Positions 5,926 through 13,800 of a DNA stretch of 29,283 nt are shown piece after piece. The notes below the pieces were generated by a model that was given only the letters and a program-made list of their open reading frames with translations, was not told the DNA's origin and did not search any database. Source of the DNA: a virus; IMG/VR virus record IMGVR_UViG_3300031857_001001, positions 1-29,283 of that record. One strand, given 5' to 3'. The position numbers and the translations under genes are program-made. The stretch's first letter is position 1, and every line of letters starts with the position of its first letter.

Positions 5926-8077
5926 CCACAAGAGAAATGAACTCCCCAAGAACTTTTTTATTCAATTTTTTGGTTTTTAGTGATTTCACAAAGGCAGATT
6001 TAATTTGTGCCTTTGTTGCAGATTCCTTAACTTCAAAGTCACAATCCTGAGATAGTGCCGAGGAGGACAATCCAAAATATGCGTGATATGCAGAATTAGT
6101 GATTGTAAAACTTTTGAATTTTCTCCAATCATTCTGCATAATCCGATACTGATCATCGTAGTTATGATAAAGACTCATAAACCTACTTGCATCTTTACTG
6201 GCAATAATACGAATTCCCACAAAATTAACAGAGGTGAATTTATCTTTCAAGTTTTTGATGATAGTATCCGTAAATTTATGATACTCATATCCGAATCGGT
6301 AGGTAGTGCCCAACTTACGATCACGCAGAAAAACCTTTTCGTTAATTGCACGAACTCCAATATAGGAGTTTGATTCTCCCCTCTTGATTTCAACGTGATA
6401 GGGAATCGGTTGAGATTCTCCATCAGTTAGAACAATGCAATGAACTTTTTGCAGTCCGTTATTCTTTTGGAATACTGGGATAATTTCGTGCAAGCAAATA
6501 AGAGACTCATTCAAAGGAGTTCCAGACAGAGACAACCTGGAAGGAATGCTATATTTTGACGAATAGCAATTACTAAAGCAAGATGCAAGACGCCAGATAT
6601 TTACCATTTGCTTTTCCAGTTCATTTCCAGACACTTTGCTTGTGAGCAAGTTCATCAAAGCAAATCTATCATCAACAGACAGGATACCATCCTTTTTTGT
6701 ATAATGGCATTTCAAATCTGCACGGATATACTTTCCAGTTTGGTAATCATAAGTGCAAGAATTCCATTCATTAGTAAAGGCATAAACCTCGAAAGGAATA
6801 GATACTTTCCTGCAGAACCAAATCAAGTTGAAAAGTTGTTTGCACGTATCTTGCATCACATGGCTCATAGAACCAGACCAATCAAGAATAAAAATCAAAC
6901 CGTGATTTTTACCATCAGGAAGAACAGATACCTTCTTGAAGAGATCTTCACAGTACATATAACTATGCAGTTTTGAAGTATCAAGAACTCCAGTTCGCGC
7001 AGTAGTAACCCTAGCATAAGAATCTGCTGCTTTGCGGCATTCAAACTCTTTTACCAAATAACTAACTTCTTTTTGTGCTGAGGTCTTAAATTTACGGTAT
7101 TCCAAATCTACGCTTTGAAACGCATCAGAAGATTCTCCATAAGCATTTTTGTGCTTAATATTTTCGTGGCGAAAATGAGTATCAATTTCTTTGTGAATTT
7201 CTGTATTCTTTGCGATCACAGTATCAAGATTAACCTTTGGCACTTCAACATAGATGCTTTCAGATCCAAGCATATTTGCAAGATTTTTGATATTATCCGC
7301 AAGAGAATCTACAGTTCGGAGTTCAGGTTCTTCTTGATTTTTGTTTCCATCAAAAGAAACTTCATCGCCTTTAGCAGATCCAGATTGATTGGTCTCTTGT
7401 TGCAAATTTGGAGAAGATGCCTCATTTGTTTCATTTTCTCCTTCATTCTTTTCCTGCAGATCATTACTTTGATCACCAGAAGAACCAGATTCTTTCTGGT
7501 TCTCAACATTATCAATCTTTTCCTGTTCTTTTTGCTTTTTGCAATACTTATAAAGTTCTTCGGAAGCAATCAGAACGTCAGCAAATGTTTCTGCTACCGC
7601 AATCAGATCAACAATTTCCTGTTCTTCTGCAGTGAAATTCAGATCAATAAAATTGCCAATTTTAAAGTAAAGATTTACTTTGTCCGCAAGACTGAACTTA
7701 GAAATATCTTCGTCGCCAATAGAGAAGAAATCTTCCGCGTGAAGTTCTTTATACCCATTGAAAAAACTTTTAGGAGATCCCTGATACTTCCTCTTGCAGA
7801 GTTTTTCAACCCTAGCATCCTCAACAATATTCACATATTGCTGAGGAACTTTACAATTAACGGACCAATCCTCATTAGGAGTCCAAAGAGCGTGAGAAAT
7901 CTCATGCAAAACAAGCATAGTATAAATGCTATCACTGGCCTTCTCCCAAAGAGGCAGCGTCAGGCATCGCGTTTGAACATTAAAACAGGCGGTCTCTACC
8001 TTTTTATGTTCAACGATAATATCTTCAGTTGCCAGAAGGCGGGCAAGAGATCCTTTAATTTCAAGATTAACTGTCAT
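5921..8077 (-). CDS. CobT-like protein: HExxH metallopeptidase motif plus C-terminal VWA domain
   Basis: A 718-residue protein. Near the N-terminus LHEISHALWTP gives an HExxH zinc motif (His58, Glu59, His62), and NIVEDARVEK offers a third acidic ligand at Glu86, 24 residues on; this resembles the segment of CobT and related putative metallopeptidases. A Glu/Gln/Asn/Ser-rich linker spans about residues 185-255. The C-terminal VWA domain has a complete MIDAS: DWSGS (Asp399, Ser401, Ser403), Thr520 in SGTPLNES, and Asp552 in LTDGES. VWA proteins with such motifs pair with MoxR-class ATPases, and the CobS-like gene lies two genes downstream in the same unit. A possible promoter lies at 8101, behind the gp46 terminator. 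No metal binding or protease activity has been shown for it. Confidence 0.85.
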   Translation of the reverse strand: MTVNLEIKGSLARLLATEDIIVEHKKVETACFNVQTRCLTLPLWEKASDSIYTMLVLHEISHALWTPNEDWSVNCKVPQQYVNIVEDARVEKLCKRKYQGSPKSFFNGYKELHAEDFFSIGDEDISKFSLADKVNLYFKIGNFIDLNFTAEEQEIVDLIAVAETFADVLIASEELYKYCKKQKEQEKIDNVENQKESGSSGDQSNDLQEKNEGENETNEASSPNLQQETNQSGSAKGDEVSFDGNKNQEEPELRTVDSLADNIKNLANMLGSESIYVEVPKVNLDTVIAKNTEIHKEIDTHFRHENIKHKNAYGESSDAFQSVDLEYRKFKTSAQKEVSYLVKEFECRKAADSYARVTTARTGVLDTSKLHSYMYCEDLFKKVSVLPDGKNHGLIFILDWSGSMSHVMQDTCKQLFNLIWFCRKVSIPFEVYAFTNEWNSCTYDYQTGKYIRADLKCHYTKKDGILSVDDRFALMNLLTSKVSGNELEKQMVNIWRLASCFSNCYSSKYSIPSRLSLSGTPLNESLICLHEIIPVFQKNNGLQKVHCIVLTDGESQPIPYHVEIKRGESNSYIGVRAINEKVFLRDRKLGTTYRFGYEYHKFTDTIIKNLKDKFTSVNFVGIRIIASKDASRFMSLYHNYDDQYRIMQNDWRKFKSFTITNSAYHAYFGLSSSALSQDCDFEVKESATKAQIKSAFVKSLKTKKLNKKVLGEFISLVV

Positions 8078-8100
8078 TTGGACTTGTGCGTTATGAACCT

Positions 8101-8129
8101 ATTATACACGGAATAGACCTCTTGCATAG
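8101..8129 (-). promoter_or_regulatory. Possible promoter of the VWA gene (good -10, poor -35)
   Basis: A perfect TATAAT on the minus strand (8101-8106) lies about 25 bases upstream of the VWA-gene ATG, in the 115-base gap just after the gp46 terminator. The position expected for a -35 box (8124-8129, CTATGC) is a poor match. A promoter is needed here because the terminator isolates this gene, but its class (early, middle or activator-dependent) cannot be told. Confidence 0.4.
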
Positions 8130-8161
8130 GGGACATAGACACTTCAAAAAGTGGCACACAT

Positions 8162-8183
8162 AAAAAAACACCCATGATGGGTG
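8162..8183 (-). terminator. Rho-independent terminator after gp46
   Basis: A 6-bp stem (CACCCA with TGGGTG, 8169-8174 and 8178-8183) with a 3-base loop is followed on the minus strand by seven T residues. It lies 10 bases beyond the gp46 stop and ends the recombination gene unit. Confidence 0.8.
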
Positions 8184-8192
8184 CATCTTTGA

Positions 8193-9905
8193 TTATAACA
8201 TTAGGTGAGAAAATCCCTTTTGTTTTTCAAATTTAAGTACGCTTTCAAATTTGTCTTCAAGTCCAGTTTTGTGGGAGATTACAAAAACATTGGCATCTTT
8301 AATCACATATCTAATAATTTTAAGAAATTCTTCTGTTCCAAACCCATCAAGAGAACTATCAAATACTTCATCAAATATAATTAAATTTGTATGAGCAGAG
8401 TTTTTGATCTTCGCAACTTCTCTCCAAGCAAATACAAGTGCAAGATTTATTCTAGCTTTCTCACCTTCACTGAAAGAGGCATAAGAAAAATCTTCATGAA
8501 TTGGAGATTGAATAGTTTCGTTAAATTCTTCGTCAAGTGTAAAATTAATGTAAAAGTCCATCATCTGTAGGTAACGATTGACTTGCTGATTTATTAGTGG
8601 TAGATACTTCTTAATAATTTTAGTTTTTACTCCACCATCCTTAAGTAAGGTGTAAGAAAAATCGTAATACTTAATTAGATCTTTTTTGGTGGCAAGTTCA
8701 TCATATGTAGTTTTTAAACTAACTTTAAATTCTTCTAATTTCTCGTGTTCAGTATTTCGGTTTTCAAGTTGTTCGGTAATTGTTTGAATTTCATATTCAA
8801 GATCTCGTATTTGTCTTTGGCATCCAGAGATCTTAGTATTGTTTTGAGAAATGTCATTTGTGAGTTTTGAAATCTCCTTAGAGAGAATAAGGAATTGACG
8901 CTCTCGGTCCTCTTCTTCTTTAATTGCCTCCTCTAGTTCCTTATAACCAGATTGCAACTCCTTTGCTTTAGATTGAGCGTCACTAATTCTATTTATTCTA
9001 AAGGTATCATCAATCTCTTGAGTACATGTAGGACAAACCGTATTTTCTGTGAAGAATTTATGCTCTTTAGTAATTGTTGATACTTTTTGTGAAATCTTGC
9101 CTTTTAAATTTCCAAGTTTCCTGAGTTTATCTGAAGCACCAAGATAATCTTCAAGTTCTTTTTGTGTGGAGAAGACGCCCTCTTCAATCTTTGAATTTTC
9201 CAACATATGAAATTCAACTTCACTATTGAGCGTATTGATTAATTCCTTCTTCTTATTGATGTTTTCTTTTCCGCGACTTTCAAGTTCTTCAATGAAGTTC
9301 TCTTGCATCTTAACTTTATCAACAAGAGATTGTTTCTTTAATTCAAAAACTTTAATTTCCTCTTTTGATTGGCGGATCTTTTCTTTGATTACACTATTCA
9401 TAGAGGAAAAGATCTTAATATCAAGAAGATCTTCAATTACTTCCCTACGATGGGCGGCGGAAAGTTGCATAAAAGGAACAAACGTACTTGATCCCAAAAT
9501 AACAATTTGAGTAAAACTACGAAAGTCCATTTTGAGAACGTTCTGCTCTAACCACTTTTGCTGATCAATTGCAGACGCTTTTTGATCAAGTTCCTTTCCG
9601 TTGCAATATATTTTAAAAATATTTGGTTTTATTCCCCTTTCAACTTTCCATTTTGTTTTGCCTATAGTAAAATTAACTTCAACGAATACATCCTTTTCGT
9701 TAACAGAGTTAATTAATTGTGGACGATTAATTTTCCTAAATGGTTTATTGAACAGTGAGAAGCACAGGGCATCCAATATGGTACTTTTGCCTGCACCATT
9801 AGCCCCAATAATTAGCGAGGTCTTGTTCTTATTGAGATTTACGGCAGTTGGTTGCTGTCCTGTGCTTAAAAAATTTCGCCAAGATATGGTTTCAAAAATA
9901 ATCAC
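8193..9905 (-). CDS. 46: Recombination endonuclease subunit gp46 (Rad50/SbcC-like)
   Basis: ATPase subunit of the gp46/47 complex, which resects DNA ends for recombination-dependent replication and host DNA degradation. It is 570 residues (T4 560). Walker A GANGAGKST is at 34-42. Two long coiled-coil arms flank a zinc hook CPTC (Cys291, Cys294). The C-terminal ABC signature SFSEGEKARINLAL and Walker B LIIFDEVFD follow. The start is GTG at 9905 (MIIFETISWRNFLS); no in-frame ATG gives a complete N-terminus. A candidate sigma70-type promoter lies 25 bases upstream (9930-9958). The partner gp47 lies just upstream, separated by the DUF3110 gene. Confidence 0.95.
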   Translation of the reverse strand: MIIFETISWRNFLSTGQQPTAVNLNKNKTSLIIGANGAGKSTILDALCFSLFNKPFRKINRPQLINSVNEKDVFVEVNFTIGKTKWKVERGIKPNIFKIYCNGKELDQKASAIDQQKWLEQNVLKMDFRSFTQIVILGSSTFVPFMQLSAAHRREVIEDLLDIKIFSSMNSVIKEKIRQSKEEIKVFELKKQSLVDKVKMQENFIEELESRGKENINKKKELINTLNSEVEFHMLENSKIEEGVFSTQKELEDYLGASDKLRKLGNLKGKISQKVSTITKEHKFFTENTVCPTCTQEIDDTFRINRISDAQSKAKELQSGYKELEEAIKEEEDRERQFLILSKEISKLTNDISQNNTKISGCQRQIRDLEYEIQTITEQLENRNTEHEKLEEFKVSLKTTYDELATKKDLIKYYDFSYTLLKDGGVKTKIIKKYLPLINQQVNRYLQMMDFYINFTLDEEFNETIQSPIHEDFSYASFSEGEKARINLALVFAWREVAKIKNSAHTNLIIFDEVFDSSLDGFGTEEFLKIIRYVIKDANVFVISHKTGLEDKFESVLKFEKQKGFSHLML

Positions 9906-9929
9906 AACACAAAATTTATTACTGTAGGT

Positions 9930-9958
9930 ATCCTATCAAATTTTTGGTTTTTTGTCCA
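9930..9958 (-). promoter_or_regulatory. Candidate sigma70-type promoter for gp46
   Basis: On the minus strand TGGACA (9953-9958, 5 of 6 to consensus) and TAGGAT (9930-9935, 4 of 6) are separated by exactly 17 bases. The pair falls in the 88-base gap between the DUF3110 gene and gp46, with a short A/T-rich leader to the GTG start. Confidence 0.45.
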
Positions 9959-9993
9959 GTCCTTGTCGTGGATTTCATAAATTCCAAAAATTT

Positions 9994-10266
9994 TCAAATA
10001 AAATTATGATCCAAATTCGGAGGAATTACAATGTCATCTGGAGTAATGACTACGTACTGATATCCATGCATTTCGCAGGTTTTTATCATTACATCATCTT
10101 CAATCTCTATTATATGCATTTCGGGATAATCATCTTCCTCTAACATCATAGCATATCTTGTGGCATCATCTTCTTCCTGAAAGAGATACAAAATATGTTC
10201 CCCTTCATCATTGATTACCGAATATGCACCTTCTGTTTCCCTGCCGTTAATTGTTAGAATAAACAT
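9994..10266 (-). CDS. DUF3110-type protein of cyanobacterial kind (90 aa)
   Basis: The sequence has the order typical of DUF3110 proteins, which occur mainly in cyanobacteria and plastid-bearing organisms: an N-terminal FILTINGRETEGAYSV strand, LYLFQEEDDATRYAMMLEE near residues 27-45, then a short acidic part and VITPDDIVIPP near the C-terminus. The function is unknown. It is strongly acidic and predicted soluble. Its ATG overlaps the gp47 stop (TAATG), so it is translationally coupled to gp47 and sits between the two subunits of the recombination nuclease. Acquisition from a cyanobacterial host is the simplest reading. The family call rests on remembered patterns and not on a search. Confidence 0.75.
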   Translation of the reverse strand: MFILTINGRETEGAYSVINDEGEHILYLFQEEDDATRYAMMLEEDDYPEMHIIEIEDDVMIKTCEMHGYQYVVITPDDIVIPPNLDHNFI

Positions 10267-11300
10267 TAAACCAATTCACACGCTTCCTGATAGATTTCTT
10301 GCATTAATTTTTGAATAACAGATTTATCAAGATTGATTTCTGCTTCCTCAATATATCTATTCAAGATAGAAATTGTATCCTCGCTTTCAAACACATCAAA
10401 CTCTTCAGGTTCTTGAATATCAAAATTTTCAATGATATTCAACTCTGAAATATTTGCTTCATAAAGTTTATCTATGAATTTTTCAAACTTTTTAGTATTT
10501 GTTTTTTTGCGGACAATAACTTTTACAATCTTATTTGCGTACTCTCTTGTATCAAAAGTTTGAAAATCAGTGTCCTCATAGTAAATGTTATGAAACATTT
10601 TATATGGATTATTGATTGGAGTATGCTCTAAGGTTTCAGTATCAAAGATAGTAAATCCGCGAGTATCATTTACATCTGTCCAGTATATCTCATAAGGATT
10701 GCCGAGATAGAACACAGTTCCATTATTAGAACGAGTGTGGTAATGACCAGAAAATACCTTCGTGAAGTTTTTAAAAAGATTTGCTTCCAGTCCATGTTCC
10801 ATTACAATTTGCCTATTTACTCTAAATCCATGAAGTTCAAGATGACCCATAGCAACTTTTGCTTTGGTTTTCTTAATCATTTTCAAGGATTGCTCTTCAT
10901 TTTCTGAGCAAATCCATGGAAGGAGAAGAATATCAAGATTCTCAACTTTAATTTCAGTAGGAGAAGAATAAGTTTGAATATTCAGATAATCTTTCAGAAG
11001 AAGTTCTGGTGAGTTTGTATTATTAGTGTTTTTATAGTAACTATCATGATTTCCCACAATCATATGAACCTGATATTTGGAAAGGGGTTCAAATACAACT
11101 CTTTTAGCCCACTCCAAACTTTGATAATCAATTGATTTGCGACTATCAAAAGCATCTCCCATATGAATAACTGTTGTAATCCCATACTGTTCCAGCGTTG
11201 GGAAGAACACATTCTTATAGAAGAGTTCAAAGTAGTCGTGAAAGAGTTTAGACCCCTTTCTCGCGCCATAATGAGTATCGGTGATAATTGCAATCTTCAT
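10266..11300 (-). CDS. 47: Recombination endonuclease subunit gp47 (Mre11/SbcD-like)
   Basis: Calcineurin-type phosphoesterase, the nuclease subunit working with gp46. It is 344 residues (T4 339). Metal-binding motifs are in order: DTHYG (Asp8, His10), HMGDAFD (Asp49), VGNHDS (Asn84, His85), then GHLELHG and FSGHYHTR. The start is ATG at 11300. The stop overlaps the DUF3110 start. It lies 10 bases after gp55, so it is probably cotranscribed from the promoter at 11835-11863. Confidence 0.95.
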   Translation of the reverse strand: MKIAIITDTHYGARKGSKLFHDYFELFYKNVFFPTLEQYGITTVIHMGDAFDSRKSIDYQSLEWAKRVVFEPLSKYQVHMIVGNHDSYYKNTNNTNSPELLLKDYLNIQTYSSPTEIKVENLDILLLPWICSENEEQSLKMIKKTKAKVAMGHLELHGFRVNRQIVMEHGLEANLFKNFTKVFSGHYHTRSNNGTVFYLGNPYEIYWTDVNDTRGFTIFDTETLEHTPINNPYKMFHNIYYEDTDFQTFDTREYANKIVKVIVRKKTNTKKFEKFIDKLYEANISELNIIENFDIQEPEEFDVFESEDTISILNRYIEEAEINLDKSVIQKLMQEIYQEACELV

Positions 11301-11310
11301 TACTAAAAAA

Positions 11311-11808
11311 TCAATACCTCAATTTACTGTGAATTTCGTCCTTGATGCTATTGTAGTCCGAATAGTTCCCCCCGTCAATAGTGTTGTCGTCAGTAAAGAC
11401 CTCACTGAACCCAGAACGCTCAAGAATTTTATTCTTGATTTCTAATTGACGCTTTTCTCTTGTGATTCTACGAATAAAAGCATAATGGATGATTTGAGTA
11501 AAATATGCAAAGGGGTTTTGTGACTTTTCGGGATTGAAGTTGTGAATGTACTGAACGCAGTTTTCAATCCCATCGGAAATCATGTCTTCCTTAAACATGT
11601 AATTTACAAAGTTGGGCTTAAAGGAGAGATGATTTGCGATCTTCAAGAAACACTCGCCAATATATCTGGGAATAGGTGGTTTTGGCTTGTCTTGAAGAAG
11701 GGCAATCTCCTTGTCCTCGCGATACTTAATAAGTGCTGCCAGAAACTCTTTGTTATTAACGTAATGCTCTGACCTCTTTCTCTTGGTCATAACCGCTGTG
11801 CTTATCAT
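11311..11808 (-). CDS. 55: Late-transcription sigma factor gp55
   Basis: A small sigma70-family factor that directs host RNA polymerase to TATAAATA-type late promoters, with co-activation by the gp45 clamp. It is 165 residues (T4 185). MTKRKRSEHYVNNKEF near the N-terminus, the central DMISDGIENCVQYIHNFNP helix and the NPFAYFTQIIHYAFIRRI segment (sigma region 2-like) are characteristic. ATG at 11808 (MISTAVMTKRKR) gives the longest product; the internal ATG seven codons in (MTKRKR) is equally possible. It has a near-consensus sigma70 promoter just upstream, as expected for a gene needed before late expression. Many of the motifs it would recognise are in this window. Confidence 0.93.
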   Translation of the reverse strand: MISTAVMTKRKRSEHYVNNKEFLAALIKYREDKEIALLQDKPKPPIPRYIGECFLKIANHLSFKPNFVNYMFKEDMISDGIENCVQYIHNFNPEKSQNPFAYFTQIIHYAFIRRITREKRQLEIKNKILERSGFSEVFTDDNTIDGGNYSDYNSIKDEIHSKLRY

Positions 11809-11834
11809 AAGTTTTTATCATTATTATGTAGATA

Positions 11835-11863
11835 TTATAACATTTCTAATGGCATTTGACAAC
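11835..11863 (-). promoter_or_regulatory. Strong sigma70-type promoter for gp55-gp47-DUF3110
   Basis: On the minus strand TTGTCA (11858-11863, 5 of 6) and TATAAT (11835-11840, 6 of 6) are separated by exactly 17 bases. It lies 27 bases upstream of the gp55 ATG in a 104-base gap. It is the best host-type promoter in the window and fits early or middle expression of the late sigma factor. Confidence 0.8.
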
Positions 11864-11912
11864 CCTATGGAATCTCTGTATAATTACCTTTGTGAGGTTT
11901 GATAAGTGAGCT

Positions 11913-12302
11913 TTAGCTATTTTTATAAAGCTTTTCTAGAATCTCTTTAGCATCATTAACATTAGAGATATATCCCATTCTTCTATTCAATTTAGATTGA
12001 TTGCTTCTTTCTTTATCGGATTGTCTAATGTAGGATTGATAAAGCATAATCATCTCTATGTCAGACGACTCAGAAAGAGTTAATACGTCTTCAATATTAA
12101 TAATAAACATATCATCTGTTGTGGTTTTTAACCAGGGTTCTACTTTATATCCAACTAATCCCGTTCTACTTTTAATTTCTGCAACAATAATAGGATTTGA
12201 AATTATCAATAAAGTTCTATCATCTTCTTCAGATGCAGCAACTTTACAAAATATTTCTTCTCCTGTTTTTAATTTAACGGTAGCATAAAAATCTTCTTCC
12301 AT
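11913..12302 (-). CDS. Unknown protein, Sm-like N-terminal pattern (129 aa)
   Basis: I do not recognise a named family with certainty. The N-terminal half (ATVKLKTGEEIFCKVAASEE, then LIISNPIIVAE, KVEPWLK, FIINIEDVLTL) alternates strands in a way that recalls Sm/LSm-like small beta barrels, which bind RNA or form rings; this is a weak likeness. The C-terminal half is helical and basic. It lies 6 bases after uvsW, so it is on the same transcript, and it comes just before the gp55 promoter region. A 7-bp inverted repeat (AGCTTTA/TAAAGCT) overlaps its stop without a T run, so I do not call it a terminator. A function in nucleic-acid metabolism is only a guess from context. Confidence 0.75.
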   Translation of the reverse strand: MEEDFYATVKLKTGEEIFCKVAASEEDDRTLLIISNPIIVAEIKSRTGLVGYKVEPWLKTTTDDMFIINIEDVLTLSESSDIEMIMLYQSYIRQSDKERSNQSKLNRRMGYISNVNDAKEILEKLYKNS

Positions 12303-12308
12303 ATTTTA

Positions 12309-13781
12309 TTATTTTTTTAGTTGTACTGTGATAATTTCGTAGTTAAAGTTTTCTTCGTTATATATTTTAATTCTTTCAATGAGGTGGTTGAGAGTATAAT
12401 TTTTTCTTGAGTTATGAGTACAATCATCAGCAATATCATAAAGAACTGCTTTTGTCTTGTCCTTACCCTTTCTCAAAACTCTTCCAATTGACTGCAAGTT
12501 TCTAATTCTTGATTTGGAAGGAGAAGCAAAAATTACATTGTGGAGGTTTTTGATATTGATACCAGTAGAGAAAGTTCCATAAGAAGCAACAATAATTGCA
12601 TTGTTTTCCCTTTCAGTAATTTCTCTAACCAATTCTCTTTCTTCGGTATCAACTCCACCATGAACAAAGAATACTTTTTGCTTTTCTTTTCTATTACTAT
12701 TTATTCTTTCGTAAAGTATTGCTCCGTGTGCCTCTACTCTAGAAAAAAGTACAAGAGTATTTCCCTTTAAATCCAGAGTGAGATTTGTGATAAATTTATT
12801 TCGTTGTTCGTGGGAGATTAAATACTGAATCTCTTCCTCATAGGTTTCAAATCTTCGTGGAGGATGTTTTAATACTATGCAGCGAATATCTAATTGAGAG
12901 AGGTGTCCCTGCCTCATTAGCTCGTCTGTTCTTGTAACTTTATAAGATGGACCAAACAATCCCTCAAGCACCCATTTGTGCGTTTGGGTGCCATCTAAAG
13001 TTCCTGTGAATCCAAAACGATATTTCGCGTGATGAAGTTTGGTCATTATTTCAATTAGAGATTTGCTCTTGAAAAGGTGAGCCTCATCTCCTATAATTAC
13101 ATTGTATTCTTCAAAGAATGACCTTTCTAGTTTATATACTGATTGCCAAGTTGTAATAGTAACTGGAAATTCATTTGTCTTTTCCTTACCAGAATAAATT
13201 CGGTGACAGTATGAATCAGAATCCCATCCATAATCTTGAAAATCCTTGTATATCTGCTCTACAAGAGATGTCGTTGGAACAACTAAAAGAATTTTTTGCC
13301 CTCTATCCACATAATACCGCACGAGGCCGTAAATCATCAGACTTTTTCCTGACGCAGTTGGACTTATCAGTAACTTTCGATTGTGCCGTAAAGCATCATA
13401 TACTCCCTCTATTTGATACTGACGCGGAGAATGAGAGCAAATAGAGGACATATAATCCTTTACTCCCTCATATGAAACAAATTCATTAATTTCAAATGGT
13501 TGTCCGTAAAACTTATTTTCTTTAAATTCGTATGTATAGTTATGAAGTTTAAGTTTTTCGATTACTTTATCCAGTAACCCAACATAAATTTCCCCAGTAT
13601 GGGTGCTTAAAAGGCGAATCTTTCCATCCCAATGCCTACTTCTGTAGTGGGACATAAATTTTGCGGATTCAACCTCAAATGTAAAATATTGCTGAAGTTC
13701 ATATAAAATATGCGGCTCGCAAGAGAGTTTTAAATAAACTTCATTCTTCTTCTCAATAATTACGTCACTCATAGCATTCAT
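12309..13781 (-). CDS. uvsW: DNA/RNA helicase UvsW
   Basis: Superfamily 2 helicase that unwinds R-loops and branched DNA, switching T4 replication from origin- to recombination-driven. It is 490 residues (T4 about 500). Helicase motifs are in order: Walker A SPTASGKS (140-147), Walker B GDEAH (231-235), motif III FTGTLDG, and motif VI QSIGRVLRKGKDK. The N-terminus holds the YRSRHWDGKIRLL segment of the UvsW substrate-binding domain. The longest start is ATG at 13781 (MNAMSDV); the ATG three codons on is equally likely. A GATAAATA late motif lies just upstream (13793-13800), which matches the known late expression of T4 uvsW. Confidence 0.93.
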   Translation of the reverse strand: MNAMSDVIIEKKNEVYLKLSCEPHILYELQQYFTFEVESAKFMSHYRSRHWDGKIRLLSTHTGEIYVGLLDKVIEKLKLHNYTYEFKENKFYGQPFEINEFVSYEGVKDYMSSICSHSPRQYQIEGVYDALRHNRKLLISPTASGKSLMIYGLVRYYVDRGQKILLVVPTTSLVEQIYKDFQDYGWDSDSYCHRIYSGKEKTNEFPVTITTWQSVYKLERSFFEEYNVIIGDEAHLFKSKSLIEIMTKLHHAKYRFGFTGTLDGTQTHKWVLEGLFGPSYKVTRTDELMRQGHLSQLDIRCIVLKHPPRRFETYEEEIQYLISHEQRNKFITNLTLDLKGNTLVLFSRVEAHGAILYERINSNRKEKQKVFFVHGGVDTEERELVREITERENNAIIVASYGTFSTGINIKNLHNVIFASPSKSRIRNLQSIGRVLRKGKDKTKAVLYDIADDCTHNSRKNYTLNHLIERIKIYNEENFNYEIITVQLKK

Positions 13782-13792
13782 ATTACTATGAG

Positions 13793-13800
13793 TATTTATC
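13793..13800 (-). promoter_or_regulatory. Late promoter motif GATAAATA before uvsW
   Basis: One base from TATAAATA and abutting the uvsY stop codon (TAG at 13800-13802, sharing its G). The uvsW ATG lies about 12 bases on, so the leader would be short; the downstream ATG (MSDV) may then be used. T4 uvsW is also a late gene. Confidence 0.45.

Noticed and set aside
7115-8116. 333-codon plus-strand open frame rich in Phe, Ile and Arg
   Set aside because: It is the complement of the VWA gene's 5' half; its odd composition reflects reading acidic codons backwards.
11909-11932. Inverted repeat at the end of the 129-aa gene
   Set aside because: 7-bp A/T-rich stem with a 10-base loop and no T run on the minus strand; not a convincing terminator.
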